Source: an uncultured Gammaproteobacteria bacterium
GTDB lineage: Bacteria; Pseudomonadota; Gammaproteobacteria; Steroidobacterales; Woeseiaceae
Assembly (NCBI GenBank): GCA_937899415.1
Contig: CALBPI010000006.1
Location: 1 to 64,000, forward strand
Length of the DNA stretch: 64,000 bases
Direction: 5' to 3'
Every line of letters begins with the position of its first letter. Positions within the stretch are counted from its first letter, which is position 1. Under the pieces are notes generated by a model. The model saw only the letters and a program-made list of their open reading frames with translations, was not told the DNA's origin and searched no databases. A program made the translations under genes and the position numbers. Shown piece after piece: positions 11,084 to 19,984 of the stretch.

Positions 11084-11875
11084 TTGCTACAATTGCCCCT
11101 CCACAGGCCCGCGGTGACCCCCATGAGCGGCAACGCCGACGACACCACGCACTTCGGCTACGAAACGGTCGACATCGACGACAAGGCATCACGCGTGCGC
11201 GGGGTGTTCGACTCGGTCGCGGGCAACTACGACCTCATGAACGACCTCATGTCAGCCGGCATCCACCGAATCTGGAAGCGCCACACCGTGGCGGCGGCAT
11301 CGGTGCGCCCGGGCATGCACGTGCTCGATCTCGCCGGTGGCACGGGCGACCTCGCGATGGCGTTTTCGGAAAAGGTCGGCGAATCGGGCCACGTCGTACT
11401 CGCGGACATCAACGCGGCCATGCTCGAGCAGGGCCGCGACCGACTGCTCGATGCCGGCATCAGCGGCAATGTCGACATCGCGCAATGCGACGCCGAGGCG
11501 CTGCCATTTGCCGACAACAGCTTTGACCTCGTCACCATCGCCTTCGGCCTGCGCAACGTGACGCGCAAGGAACAGGGCCTGGCCGAGATGTACCGCGTGC
11601 TGCGCCCGGGTGGGCGCCTGTTCGTGCTTGAGTTTTCGAAACCCGACCCATTGCTGCGCCCGGCCTACGACCTGTTCTCGTTCTCAGTGCTGCCGACGCT
11701 TGGCAAGCTCATCGCCAACGACGCGGACAGCTACCGCTACCTGGCCGAGTCGATCCGCATGCACCCCGACCAGGACACACTCAAGGGCATGTTCGAGGCC
11801 GCGGGCTTTGAACGCTGCCGCTACGAGAACCTGACGGGCGGTATCGCGGCGCTGCACATCGGCTCCAAGCTCTAG
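11084..11875 (+). CDS. ubiE: Demethylmenaquinone/2-polyprenyl-6-methoxy-benzoquinol C-methyltransferase (start probably ATG near 11123)
   Basis: [44 protein letters not shown]; followed by ubiJ-ubiB. Confidence 0.95.
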   Translation: MLQLPLHRPAVTPMSGNADDTTHFGYETVDIDDKASRVRGVFDSVAGNYDLMNDLMSAGIHRIWKRHTVAAASVRPGMHVLDLAGGTGDLAMAFSEKVGESGHVVLADINAAMLEQGRDRLLDAGISGNVDIAQCDAEALPFADNSFDLVTIAFGLRNVTRKEQGLAEMYRVLRPGGRLFVLEFSKPDPLLRPAYDLFSFSVLPTLGKLIANDADSYRYLAESIRMHPDQDTLKGMFEAAGFERCRYENLTGGIAALHIGSKL

Positions 11876-11884
11876 GCCCCCCGC

Positions 11885-12511
11885 ATGTTCGATCTTGGTC
11901 CGCTGTTCACCCCACTCACGCACCTCATCAACAAGCGCATTGCTGAGCAAACCCCCGCGCGCGAACTCGCCGAGTCGCTTGAGGGGCAGTGCATGGCTGT
12001 GCGTGTGCGCGACACGGGGCTGGCCGTGTACCTGCAAGTGGAAAACGGAAAGCTGCGGCTGCGCACGCGCTACGGCGACGAACCCGAGGTCGTGCTTTCG
12101 GGCAGTCCCATCTCGCTGGCTGAGCTCGCGGGCAAAGACCCGGCCGCACCCATTCGTGAGGGCCGCGTGCGCATGAGCGGTGATGCTGCCGCAGGGCTCA
12201 AGTTTCAGGGCTTGCTGCGCTTCGCAGCACCCGACCTCGAAGACGAGCTGGCCAACGTGGTTGGCGATGTCGCCGCACACCAGGCGACGCGCGTGGCGCG
12301 CGGCCTCGCGGGCGCGGCGGGCAAGCTCGGCGACCGCATGTACGCCAATATGGGCGACTACCTGACCGAGGGTGCGCAGACACTGCCCTCACGCGACCAG
12401 TTCGAGCGCTTCCGCGCCGAAGTGGAAACGCTGCGCGACGACGTGGCGCGTGCGGAAGCGCGCGTGCGTTTGCTAAGCGACCATCTGGCGGCAGAGGACG
12501 ACGAGGCCTGA
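11885..12511 (+). CDS. ubiJ: Ubiquinone biosynthesis accessory factor UbiJ (SCP2 domain)
   Basis: SCP2-like N-terminus, [18 protein letters not shown]; between ubiE and ubiB. Confidence 0.88.
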   Translation: MFDLGPLFTPLTHLINKRIAEQTPARELAESLEGQCMAVRVRDTGLAVYLQVENGKLRLRTRYGDEPEVVLSGSPISLAELAGKDPAAPIREGRVRMSGDAAAGLKFQGLLRFAAPDLEDELANVVGDVAAHQATRVARGLAGAAGKLGDRMYANMGDYLTEGAQTLPSRDQFERFRAEVETLRDDVARAEARVRLLSDHLAAEDDEA

Positions 12512-12512
12512 C

Positions 12513-14144
12513 ATGCTGACGTGGTCACGCACCAAGCGGCTGATCAGCATCCAGCGGGTGCTCGTCAAGTACAGCCTCGACGACCTGATCAAGACCTCGC
12601 AGGCGCTGCGACCCCTGCGCTTCGTGTTCATGCTGGGCGGTCGTCGCCTGGATCGTGACGCCCCCATCGGCCAGCGCATCCGGCTCGCGCTCGAGGAGCT
12701 TGGCCCGATCTTCATCAAGTTCGGCCAGGCCCTGTCGACGCGGCGCGACCTGCTGCCCAACGACATCGCCGACGAGCTCGCCAAGCTGCAGGACCAGGTG
12801 CCACCGTTTGATGGCGCGGTGGCGCGCGAGATCGTCAACCGCGCGTATGGTTTCGACCTGTCGGACATCTTTGCCGAGTTCGAAGAGACGCCCATGGCGG
12901 CCGCGTCGATTGCGCAGGTGCACCCGGCAAAGCTGCACGATGGCACCGAGGTCGTGGTCAAGGTGTTGCGCCCGGACATGCGCGAAGTCATCCAGCGCGA
13001 CCTCGACGTCATGTACGGCATGGCCGAACTGACGCAGCGCTACCTGCCCGACGGCGAGCGGCTGCGCCCCGTCGAGGTCGTGGCCGAGTACGACAAGACC
13101 ATCATGGACGAGCTCGATTTGCTGCGCGAGGCGGCCAATGGCTCACAGCTTCGGCGCAACTTTGAGCACTCGAGCCTGCTCTACGTGCCCGAGGTTTATT
13201 TCGACTACTGCCGCCGCGAGGTGCTCGTCACGGAGCGCATTTTCGGGGTGCAGGTCAGCGACATGGATGCCATGCGGGCCGCAGGAACCAACATCCGCCG
13301 CCTGGCCGAAAACGGCGTCGAGATCTTCTTCACCCAGGTGTTCCGGCACAACTTCTTCCACGCCGACATGCACCCGGGCAACATCTTCGTCGACATTCGC
13401 GATCCGGATTTCCCCGTCTACCAATCCGTCGACTGGGGAATCATCGGCACGCTGTCGCACGAGGACCAGCGCTACCTGGCCGAGAATTTCCTCGCTTTCT
13501 TCGATCGCGACTACCACCGCGTGGCGCAGCTGCACGTCGATTCGGGCTGGGTGCCACCCGATACGCGCGTCGATGAGTTCGAATTCGCGGTGCGCACGGT
13601 TTGCGAGCCGATCTTCAACAAACCATTAGCCGAGATCAGCTTCGGCACGGTGCTCATGCGCCTGTTCGAGACCGCGCGTCGTTTTGAGATGGAAGTCCAG
13701 CCGCAGCTCGTGTTGCTGCAGAAGACGCTGCTCAACATCGAGGGGCTGGGGCGCGACCTCTACCCCGAGCTTGACCTGTTCGAGACCGCACAACCGATCC
13801 TGCGTGCCTGGATGGAAGAGCGTCTGGGCGGCAAGGCTGTGATTGACGACCTGCGCACGCAGTGGCCCGACATTCGCGAAGGGCTGCGCGAGCTGCCCAC
13901 CGTGCTGCGGCGCGTGGGCGAACAGGCTGCCAACGGTCAGCTTCGCGTTCGTATGGATGCCGGGGAATTGCGCGCCTTGCGCGAGGACCTGAAACGCCAG
14001 GACCGACGCCGCTACGTGGCCACGGCCGGGATGGCCGCGGCACTCATCGGCGCGGTGCTCGTGTTTGAAGTCGACCCACAGGGCGCGGGCTGGCTGACCA
14101 TGGCGGCCGGCGTGGCCGTCACCCTCTGGGCGCGGCCCCGCTAG
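12513..14144 (+). CDS. ubiB: UbiB/ADCK-family atypical kinase
   Basis: [65 protein letters not shown]. Confidence 0.95.
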   Translation: MLTWSRTKRLISIQRVLVKYSLDDLIKTSQALRPLRFVFMLGGRRLDRDAPIGQRIRLALEELGPIFIKFGQALSTRRDLLPNDIADELAKLQDQVPPFDGAVAREIVNRAYGFDLSDIFAEFEETPMAAASIAQVHPAKLHDGTEVVVKVLRPDMREVIQRDLDVMYGMAELTQRYLPDGERLRPVEVVAEYDKTIMDELDLLREAANGSQLRRNFEHSSLLYVPEVYFDYCRREVLVTERIFGVQVSDMDAMRAAGTNIRRLAENGVEIFFTQVFRHNFFHADMHPGNIFVDIRDPDFPVYQSVDWGIIGTLSHEDQRYLAENFLAFFDRDYHRVAQLHVDSGWVPPDTRVDEFEFAVRTVCEPIFNKPLAEISFGTVLMRLFETARRFEMEVQPQLVLLQKTLLNIEGLGRDLYPELDLFETAQPILRAWMEERLGGKAVIDDLRTQWPDIREGLRELPTVLRRVGEQAANGQLRVRMDAGELRALREDLKRQDRRRYVATAGMAAALIGAVLVFEVDPQGAGWLTMAAGVAVTLWARPR

Positions 14145-14154
14145 TCGCGTTTAG

Positions 14155-14182
14155 CGCGACGGTTTCACCGCGACGGCTTCAC
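14155..14182. repeat. Short direct repeat, two adjacent 14-bp units
   Basis: CGCGACGGTTTCAC followed by CGCGACGGCTTCAC, then a partial CGCGA; overlaps the 3' end of the DUF2799-like gene. Confidence 0.7.
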
Positions 14183-14811
14183 CGCGAAGCCTGCATCTGT
14201 TCGTAATCATTGAGCCGCTCGCGGCTCGCGCCGAGCTCTTCCGCCAGGTAATCAGCGTGGTCCTCGAGCTCACCCTTGCGCTCTGCGAGGCGTCGCGTCT
14301 CGGCGAGGATGTGCAGCCGTTCCTCAGGCGTGAGGCCGTCACCGATCATGCGCAGCGTTTCGTGCTCCATCGCTTCTTCGAGGTCATCGATCTCGCGTTC
14401 GGTCTGCGCAAGCTCTGAAGCAATCTGGTTGACGTCCCGACGCAGGGTGTACAGGGTGCGACCGTCTTCATAGGCGGCCAGGAATGCAGGCTCGACCATT
14501 GACGGGCAAACGCCCGCGTAGCTGCCGCCACGCTCACCGAGCGTGTAGCCGTTTTGCGGCCGGCAGAAGGTCTGCAGGCCTTCGTCGCGGCCCGCCTGGT
14601 AGGCGTCGAGATCGGGAGTAACGCCGGCTTTGGCGCAGGCCTTGCGGTAGGTGCCGATCGCGGCGCCGCTACGACCCAGCAGGCCGTCTTCGTAGCCGAC
14701 GGTGCGCCAGTCGGACATCTGGCACTCTTCTTCGCTCATGGCAGCACAGCCACCGAGCACGGCCAGCGCCGGCACGATGAGCATCGCAAGTAACAGTGTC
14801 TTCAGTTTCAT
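14179..14811 (-). CDS. DUF2799-like lipoprotein
   Basis: Lipobox LAVLGGC; DWRTVGYEDGLLGRSGAAIGTYRKACAKAGVTPDLDAYQAGRDEGLQTFCRPQNGYTLGERGG. Confidence 0.85.
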   Translation of the reverse strand: MKLKTLLLAMLIVPALAVLGGCAAMSEEECQMSDWRTVGYEDGLLGRSGAAIGTYRKACAKAGVTPDLDAYQAGRDEGLQTFCRPQNGYTLGERGGSYAGVCPSMVEPAFLAAYEDGRTLYTLRRDVNQIASELAQTEREIDDLEEAMEHETLRMIGDGLTPEERLHILAETRRLAERKGELEDHADYLAEELGASRERLNDYEQMQASR

Positions 14812-14906
14812 GACCGCAGTCCTCCCTCAATGGCTACCGACGATACGCGCCGGCGCCTGAACTTCAGGTGAACGCGGTCACAAATTACGGGTGGTGGACG
14901 CCATTT

Positions 14907-15233
14907 TTATGTCGAATCGGCGTCAAACCAGAACGCGATCTCGCCCGTCGCGATATCAAAGCGTGCCGCATGCGGTTCGTTGGGCTGGATCTCGTACCAG
15001 TCGCCGGGTCCGTAGCGCTCTTGCCGGCTGCCCCGCGTGAGCACGAGTTCACCGCGCGTGATGACGCCCACATTGTGCGTATCGTGGTCGTGCTCGGCGA
15101 TGTCGGTGCCTGCGGGATAGCTCGCGAAGAGCACCTCGCACCCTGACGCCTCAAGGCGATGGGCATCGAAAGGACCGTCGAACGCGGGCAACGCGCGGAG
15201 CGGCGCCGGAAATCCTGTTCTGTCCTGGCTCAT
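14907..15233 (-). CDS. Cupin-domain protein
   Basis: FASYPAGTDIAEHDHDTHNVGVITRGELVLTRGSRQERYGPGDWYEIQPNEPHAARF; internal ATG at 15233 fits better than the longer ORF. Confidence 0.82.
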   Translation of the reverse strand: MSQDRTGFPAPLRALPAFDGPFDAHRLEASGCEVLFASYPAGTDIAEHDHDTHNVGVITRGELVLTRGSRQERYGPGDWYEIQPNEPHAARFDIATGEIAFWFDADST

Positions 15234-15353
15234 TTCGCGACCCCAATTGGTGCCCGGGCGGGCAAGCTTCCGCTTGTGGCATATTAACGCGCTGATCCTG
15301 CCTGCTGATCTTGCTCGCTGTTTGCCCCGACCGCATCTGGAGACTCCTGCTAC

Positions 15354-16703
15354 ATGACCGACCACGCCCGGGTGCTGTTCCGGCCACGCGCCGCGGTGTC
15401 TATTGTCATCGCCAACATGGTGGGAACGGGGGTTTTCACGAGTCTCGGCTTCCAGCTCGTCGACATCGAGTCCGGCTTTGTGCTCATGCTGCTTTGGTTT
15501 GTCGGTGGCGTGATCGCCTTCTGCGGCGCCATGAGCTACGCCGAACTCGGCGCCGCGTTGCCGCGCTCCGGTGGCGAGTACAATTTTCTTGGCCGCATCT
15601 ACCACCCGGCCGCGGGCTTTGTGTCCGGCTGGATTTCCGCCACGGTCGGTTTCGCCGGACCGACGGCGCTCGCCGCGATGACCTTCGCAAGCTACCTTGC
15701 GGCCGCCGTGCCAGGCGTTCCTGCGCGCAGTGTGGCTATCGCACTTGTTGTGGCGCTGACGATTGTGCACGCCACGCACCGTCGGGCGAGTGGTGGGGTG
15801 CAGGTCGCATTCACGGCCATCAAGGTGCTGCTGATCATCGGCTTCTGCGTGCTGGCACTGAGCGCCGTGGACTCGGCACAGCTCGTTGGCTTCGCACCCG
15901 CCACGGGCGATGGCGGGCTCGTCGCCAGCGGGGCGTTTGCCGTGAGCCTCATCTACGTAAGCTATGCCTATACGGGTTGGAACGTCGCGACTTACCTCTC
16001 GAGCGAACTCGAGTCACCCCAGAAATACCTGCCGCGCGTCCTCGGAGGCGGCACGCTGATCGTCATCGCGCTGTACCTGGCGCTCAACTACACCTTCCTG
16101 CACGTGGCGCCCATTGAGGCCATGCGCGGCAAAGTTGAAATTGGTTACGTGGCGGCTGAGTACGCTTTCGGCGCCAATGGCGCACGTATCATGGGCGTCA
16201 TCCTGGCTTTACTGCTGATCTCGACCGTCAGTGCCATGATTATTGCCGGCCCCCGGGTCTATCAGGCCATTGGCCAGGACCACGAGATGTTCGCCTGGCT
16301 GGCACGCACGAACCGACACGGCGTGCCCGCGTTTGCGATCTACGCCCAGGGCGCCCTGACGGTGCTGTTTATCGTGACCTCACCGTTCCAGTTCATCCTA
16401 TTGTTCTCGGGCTTCACCCTGGCGCTCAACACGCTCGCGGCCGTCGTCGGGGTGTTTGTGCTGCGCTGGCGCGAGCCTGACCTGCCAAGGCCCTTCAAGG
16501 CCTGGGGCTACCCGGTCACGCCGATCATCTTCATGGCGCTCACGGCCTGGACCCTTGTCTTCGTGCTCGTGGACCAACCCAAAGCCGGATTGCTCGGGCT
16601 CGCCGTGGTCGCGCTTGGCGTCGTGTTCTACTTCGCCACGGCACATGGCCGGGGCCCGGGGCTGGTGGCAGATAAGCCGGCCGACGCCCGCACCGAGGGC
16701 TGA
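15354..16703 (+). CDS. APC family amino acid permease
   Basis: Multi-TM; VIANMVGTGVFTSLGFQL, GLVASGAFAVSLIYVSYAYTGWNVATYLSSELESPQKYLPR. Confidence 0.88.
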   Translation: MTDHARVLFRPRAAVSIVIANMVGTGVFTSLGFQLVDIESGFVLMLLWFVGGVIAFCGAMSYAELGAALPRSGGEYNFLGRIYHPAAGFVSGWISATVGFAGPTALAAMTFASYLAAAVPGVPARSVAIALVVALTIVHATHRRASGGVQVAFTAIKVLLIIGFCVLALSAVDSAQLVGFAPATGDGGLVASGAFAVSLIYVSYAYTGWNVATYLSSELESPQKYLPRVLGGGTLIVIALYLALNYTFLHVAPIEAMRGKVEIGYVAAEYAFGANGARIMGVILALLLISTVSAMIIAGPRVYQAIGQDHEMFAWLARTNRHGVPAFAIYAQGALTVLFIVTSPFQFILLFSGFTLALNTLAAVVGVFVLRWREPDLPRPFKAWGYPVTPIIFMALTAWTLVFVLVDQPKAGLLGLAVVALGVVFYFATAHGRGPGLVADKPADARTEG

Positions 16704-16704
16704 G

Positions 16705-17133
16705 TCACTCGGTCGGGTAGGTCTTGCGCAGATAGGCGACGGACTTGCGCACGAGCTGACTCAGCACCTTCAGATCGATGGCGTCCAGGTCCTTAATGTA
16801 GAGGCAGGATTTGCCCGTTTTGTGCGGGCCGAGCCTGGCCATGAGGTCGTCGTAGCCGTCGAAGCCACCCATGATGTAAAGGGTCAGTGCCTGCTTGCGG
16901 TTGGCGAAGCCCGTCAGCAGGAAGTCGCCCTCGCGCCCGCTGTCATATTGGTAGTGGTACTTGCCGAAACCGACGATTGATGGACCCCACATCGTGGCAG
17001 GCCGTTTCGTGATGCGGGCCATGAGGTCGCTCACGGTCTCGCACTGCGTGCGGCGCTTGTCGTCATCGATTGCCGCCAGGTAGTCGGCAGCCGACGCGGT
17101 TGTGGCCTGGGTCTTGTTTTTGGCCTTGCTCAC
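16705..17133 (-). CDS. DUF1801 domain-containing protein
   Basis: ATTASAADYLAAIDDDKRRTQCETVSDLMARITKRPATMWGPSIVGFGKYHYQYDSGREGDF. Confidence 0.87.
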   Translation of the reverse strand: MSKAKNKTQATTASAADYLAAIDDDKRRTQCETVSDLMARITKRPATMWGPSIVGFGKYHYQYDSGREGDFLLTGFANRKQALTLYIMGGFDGYDDLMARLGPHKTGKSCLYIKDLDAIDLKVLSQLVRKSVAYLRKTYPTE

Positions 17134-17720
17134 GTCGTTTCGTTCCGTTTCCCCGACAATCGCGCCACAATCACCACACAGAAGGCCGCGATCAGCGATT
17201 TTACGACACCACCTACGATAAACGGCGCCACGCCGTTGAACCAGGCGGCTACGAAGCCCACGCGCGCGGCGAGCAGAATGCTGCCCACGGCGAGAATGGC
17301 CACATGCGCCAGCAGCATCGTCAGCACAGCCGGCGCCCAGCGGTGCAGCAGGCCGCGATCGGCCGCATAGCCCGTCAGCCCGGCCGCAAACCAGAATCCA
17401 ATGAGGTAACCGCCGCTCGGACCCAGCAACACGCTGAGGCCGCTGGCGCCGTCGGCAAACACGGGCACGCCCAGCGCGCCCGCACAGACGTAGATTCCGA
17501 CCGCCAGGGTCCCCACTGTGAGACCGCCAAGGCCGCCGGCCAGCAGGACCAAGAGAGTCTGGGCCGTCTGCGGAATGTCCGTGCCAGGCAGGGCGACCGG
17601 GAAACGCGCAGCAATGGCGATCGCCGCTGCCCAGGCGACGGCCGTCAGCAGCGCGCCCGGCCCGAATGCAGTCTCGGGACGGCGAGCCCGGGCCTCAACC
17701 CTGGGCGAAGTTGAAGACAC
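17130..17720 (-). CDS. bioY: BioY-family biotin transporter (start may be internal)
   Basis: PQTAQTLLVLLAGGLGGLTVGTLAVGIYVCAGALGVPVFADGASGLSVLLGPSGGYLIGFWFAA. Confidence 0.9.
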   Translation of the reverse strand: MSSTSPRVEARARRPETAFGPGALLTAVAWAAAIAIAARFPVALPGTDIPQTAQTLLVLLAGGLGGLTVGTLAVGIYVCAGALGVPVFADGASGLSVLLGPSGGYLIGFWFAAGLTGYAADRGLLHRWAPAVLTMLLAHVAILAVGSILLAARVGFVAAWFNGVAPFIVGGVVKSLIAAFCVVIVARLSGKRNETT

Positions 17721-18078
17721 AGAGCTTGTTGCCGTCGAGGTCGCGGAAGTAGCCCGCGTAGAAGCCGCCCGCGCCCCGGGGCCCCGGAGCGCCCTCGTCG
17801 GTGCCGCCGAGCTCTAGCGCCTTGGCGTGCACCTTGTGCAGGAGGTCGGTGTCATTTACGGCCAGCGCCACCATGGTGCCGTTGCCCACCGTGGCCACTT
17901 TTCCGTCGTGGGGCTTGATCACCGACACGGCCGGGCTCGCGCCGTCCGTGCCCCAGGCGATAAAGCTGTCGTCGCCCATGCGGCGACCCGCGCCGATCTC
18001 CGCCAGCAGCGCGTCATAGAAGGCGCCGGCCCGTTCAATATCGTTCGTACCGAGCGTGACATACCCGATCATGTGCAT
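17695..18078 (-). CDS. VOC/glyoxalase family protein
   Basis: MIGYVTLGTNDIERAGAFYDALLAEIGAGR ... GAGGFYAGYFRDLDGNKLCVF. Confidence 0.9.
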   Translation of the reverse strand: MHMIGYVTLGTNDIERAGAFYDALLAEIGAGRRMGDDSFIAWGTDGASPAVSVIKPHDGKVATVGNGTMVALAVNDTDLLHKVHAKALELGGTDEGAPGPRGAGGFYAGYFRDLDGNKLCVFNFAQG

Positions 18079-18386
18079 CCCCCACGCGATGCAGTAGTGG
18101 GCGTGAATGATACCGCAGCAACCCTTGTCACCGCAGCGTTTGCGGCGCTCTAGGCATGACCCGAAGAATCCTGCTCATGCTGCGCCAAATTTTTTGCTGC
18201 ACCCCTGATTTGCCGAAACATGCAGCAAACCAAGAAATGCCGTGCTGCAGAACGACCTCATAAGATATTGTTTTTTATGGGCCGGGTTCGATAAGTCTGC
18301 GCCTAAGCGACTATAAGGCCAAAAAAACGCAGCAAGATAGTGCACGCACGCCACCACTACTTTGTGCTGCAGCATGAGTGCGCGCG

Positions 18387-18911
18387 TCAGTGTGCCGCCA
18401 GAACGGGCGCGATGACGCGACGCCAATGCTCAAGCTTCTGCTCGGGCCGCATGGCTGCAAACGCGGGGCTTGTCGAGGGCAGCTGCTCGAAGGCCATCGC
18501 CTCCGCGCGATCGCCCAGCACCGGTGCCACCTCCCGGCGCCAGGCCATCGTTGCGGCCGACCCGTTGCCGCAGACCAGCACCAGCGAGGGTTGCCGCTCG
18601 ATCAGCTCCGTGAAGTCGTTGATGACGCGAGTTTTGGGCCGAATGTCAGCGTCCAGGCTGCCCGAGCGCTCGCAGAACTGCAGCGCGTCCCATACCGCGA
18701 CGCCCCCACCCGTCAGCGCGCTGACACGCTCGGCGTAGGGCAGCTCAGGGTCGAACCCGACGATGTCGGCCATGATCGCCCAGAACGCGTTCTGCGGGTG
18801 GGCGTAATAGCGTTGCTCAGCGAGCGACTGGCGGCCTGGCATCGAGCCCAGCACGAGCACACGCGCCCCAGGCGCTTCGAGTGGCGGGAAGCCATGGGCG
18901 GCGTCACTCAT
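18387..18911 (-). CDS. Hypoxanthine-DNA glycosylase/UDG-superfamily protein
   Basis: GARVLVLGSMPGRQSLAEQRYYAHPQNAFWAIMADIVGFDPELPYAERVSALTGGGVAVWDALQFCER. Confidence 0.85.
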   Translation of the reverse strand: MSDAAHGFPPLEAPGARVLVLGSMPGRQSLAEQRYYAHPQNAFWAIMADIVGFDPELPYAERVSALTGGGVAVWDALQFCERSGSLDADIRPKTRVINDFTELIERQPSLVLVCGNGSAATMAWRREVAPVLGDRAEAMAFEQLPSTSPAFAAMRPEQKLEHWRRVIAPVLAAH

Positions 18912-19545
18912 TGGGGGCATTTCGACGAGCCCGCGGCAGGCGCCAGCGGTAGCGTATGGCCATGAAGCGCAGGGTAAAACAGACCAGCGCGCCGACGGCC
19001 ATGGCCGGAATGCGGGGCAGCGTGAAGACGTGCGCGAGCGCGACGATAATGGCGCCCACCAGTGCCGCCGAGGCGTAGAGGTCCGATCGCAGCACGACGG
19101 GCACTTCCGCCACGAGGACATCGCGGACCAGGCCCCCACCGATGCCACTCAGCACGCCCAGCAGCACGGCGCTGGTGGGCGTCAGGCCGAAACTGAGTGC
19201 CTTGGCGGTGCCCACGACGACGAACAGTGACAAGCCGGCGGCGTCGAGCATCCGCACGGGGCGCTCGAAGACCTGCAGCCATTGCTCCCGGTAGAAGACG
19301 ATCACCCCGGCCGAGCAGGCCGTGGCCAGGTAGCGCCAGTCGGCCAGCGCCACGGGTGGCGTGGCACCAATAAAGACATCGCGGGCCATGCCACCGGCTG
19401 TGGCGGCGGCGAAGGACAGCACCAGGACGCCGAACAGGTCGGCATCGCGACGGATCCCGACGGCGGCGCCGCTGGCGGCGAAGACGAAGGTACCCGCGAG
19501 ATCGATGATGGAAAGCCAGGGCAGCATGCCGGTGCTCGTGAACAA
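18904..19545 (-). CDS. TRIC/UPF0126-type channel family membrane protein
   Basis: IDLAGTFVFAASGAAVGIRRDADLFGVLVLSFAAATAGGMARDVFIG, GVLSGIGGGLVRDVLVAEVPVVLR repeat architecture. Confidence 0.9.
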   Translation of the reverse strand: MFTSTGMLPWLSIIDLAGTFVFAASGAAVGIRRDADLFGVLVLSFAAATAGGMARDVFIGATPPVALADWRYLATACSAGVIVFYREQWLQVFERPVRMLDAAGLSLFVVVGTAKALSFGLTPTSAVLLGVLSGIGGGLVRDVLVAEVPVVLRSDLYASAALVGAIIVALAHVFTLPRIPAMAVGALVCFTLRFMAIRYRWRLPRARRNAPNE

Positions 19546-19578
19546 GCCGGCGGCAGTCTAACGTAAGTCCCGGGCGGT

Positions 19579-19905
19579 ATGATCGGGGCGGGATACGCAC
19601 AGGTGGGGACCATGCCCGACGGTAAGATCGAGGTGGAGAACATCAACACGCCCGGGCGCAGCACGCGGGTCAATGCAGCCAAGTACCAGGCTATGCGCAA
19701 GGCGTACCTGGCCGTGCTGCCCAGGTCAGCCCCGGGAATGACCCAGGCCGAGCTCATGGACGCCGTAAAGCCCAAACTACCCGATGACCTGTTCCCGGGT
19801 GGCGCCACGAGCGGCTGGTGGGTCAAGACCGTGCAGCTCGACCTCGAAGCCAAGGCGCTCGTCACCCGCACGCAGACCAAGCCCCTGCGCTGGCACCACA
19901 GCTAA
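19579..19905 (+). CDS. Conserved hypothetical protein (possibly DUF6958 family)
   Basis: KIEVENINTPGRSTRVNAAKYQAMRKAYLAVLP ... GWWVKTVQLDLEAKALVTRT; family from memory. Confidence 0.6.
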   Translation: MIGAGYAQVGTMPDGKIEVENINTPGRSTRVNAAKYQAMRKAYLAVLPRSAPGMTQAELMDAVKPKLPDDLFPGGATSGWWVKTVQLDLEAKALVTRTQTKPLRWHHS

Positions 19906-19984
19906 AGCACAAACCCACCCGGCCGCTACACAAGGTGCGGTGACGCAAGATGCGAAGCGCCGCAGCACCCGGGAAGGATACGGA

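Noticed and set aside
18270-18330. tRNA-like GGTTCGATAAG string
   Set aside because: Resembles a T-loop only superficially; no acceptor, D-arm or anticodon stem could be built around it.
18175-18426. 83-aa minus-strand ORF in the AT-rich intergenic region
   Set aside because: No recognisable family, overlaps the 3' end of the glycosylase gene; likely chance.
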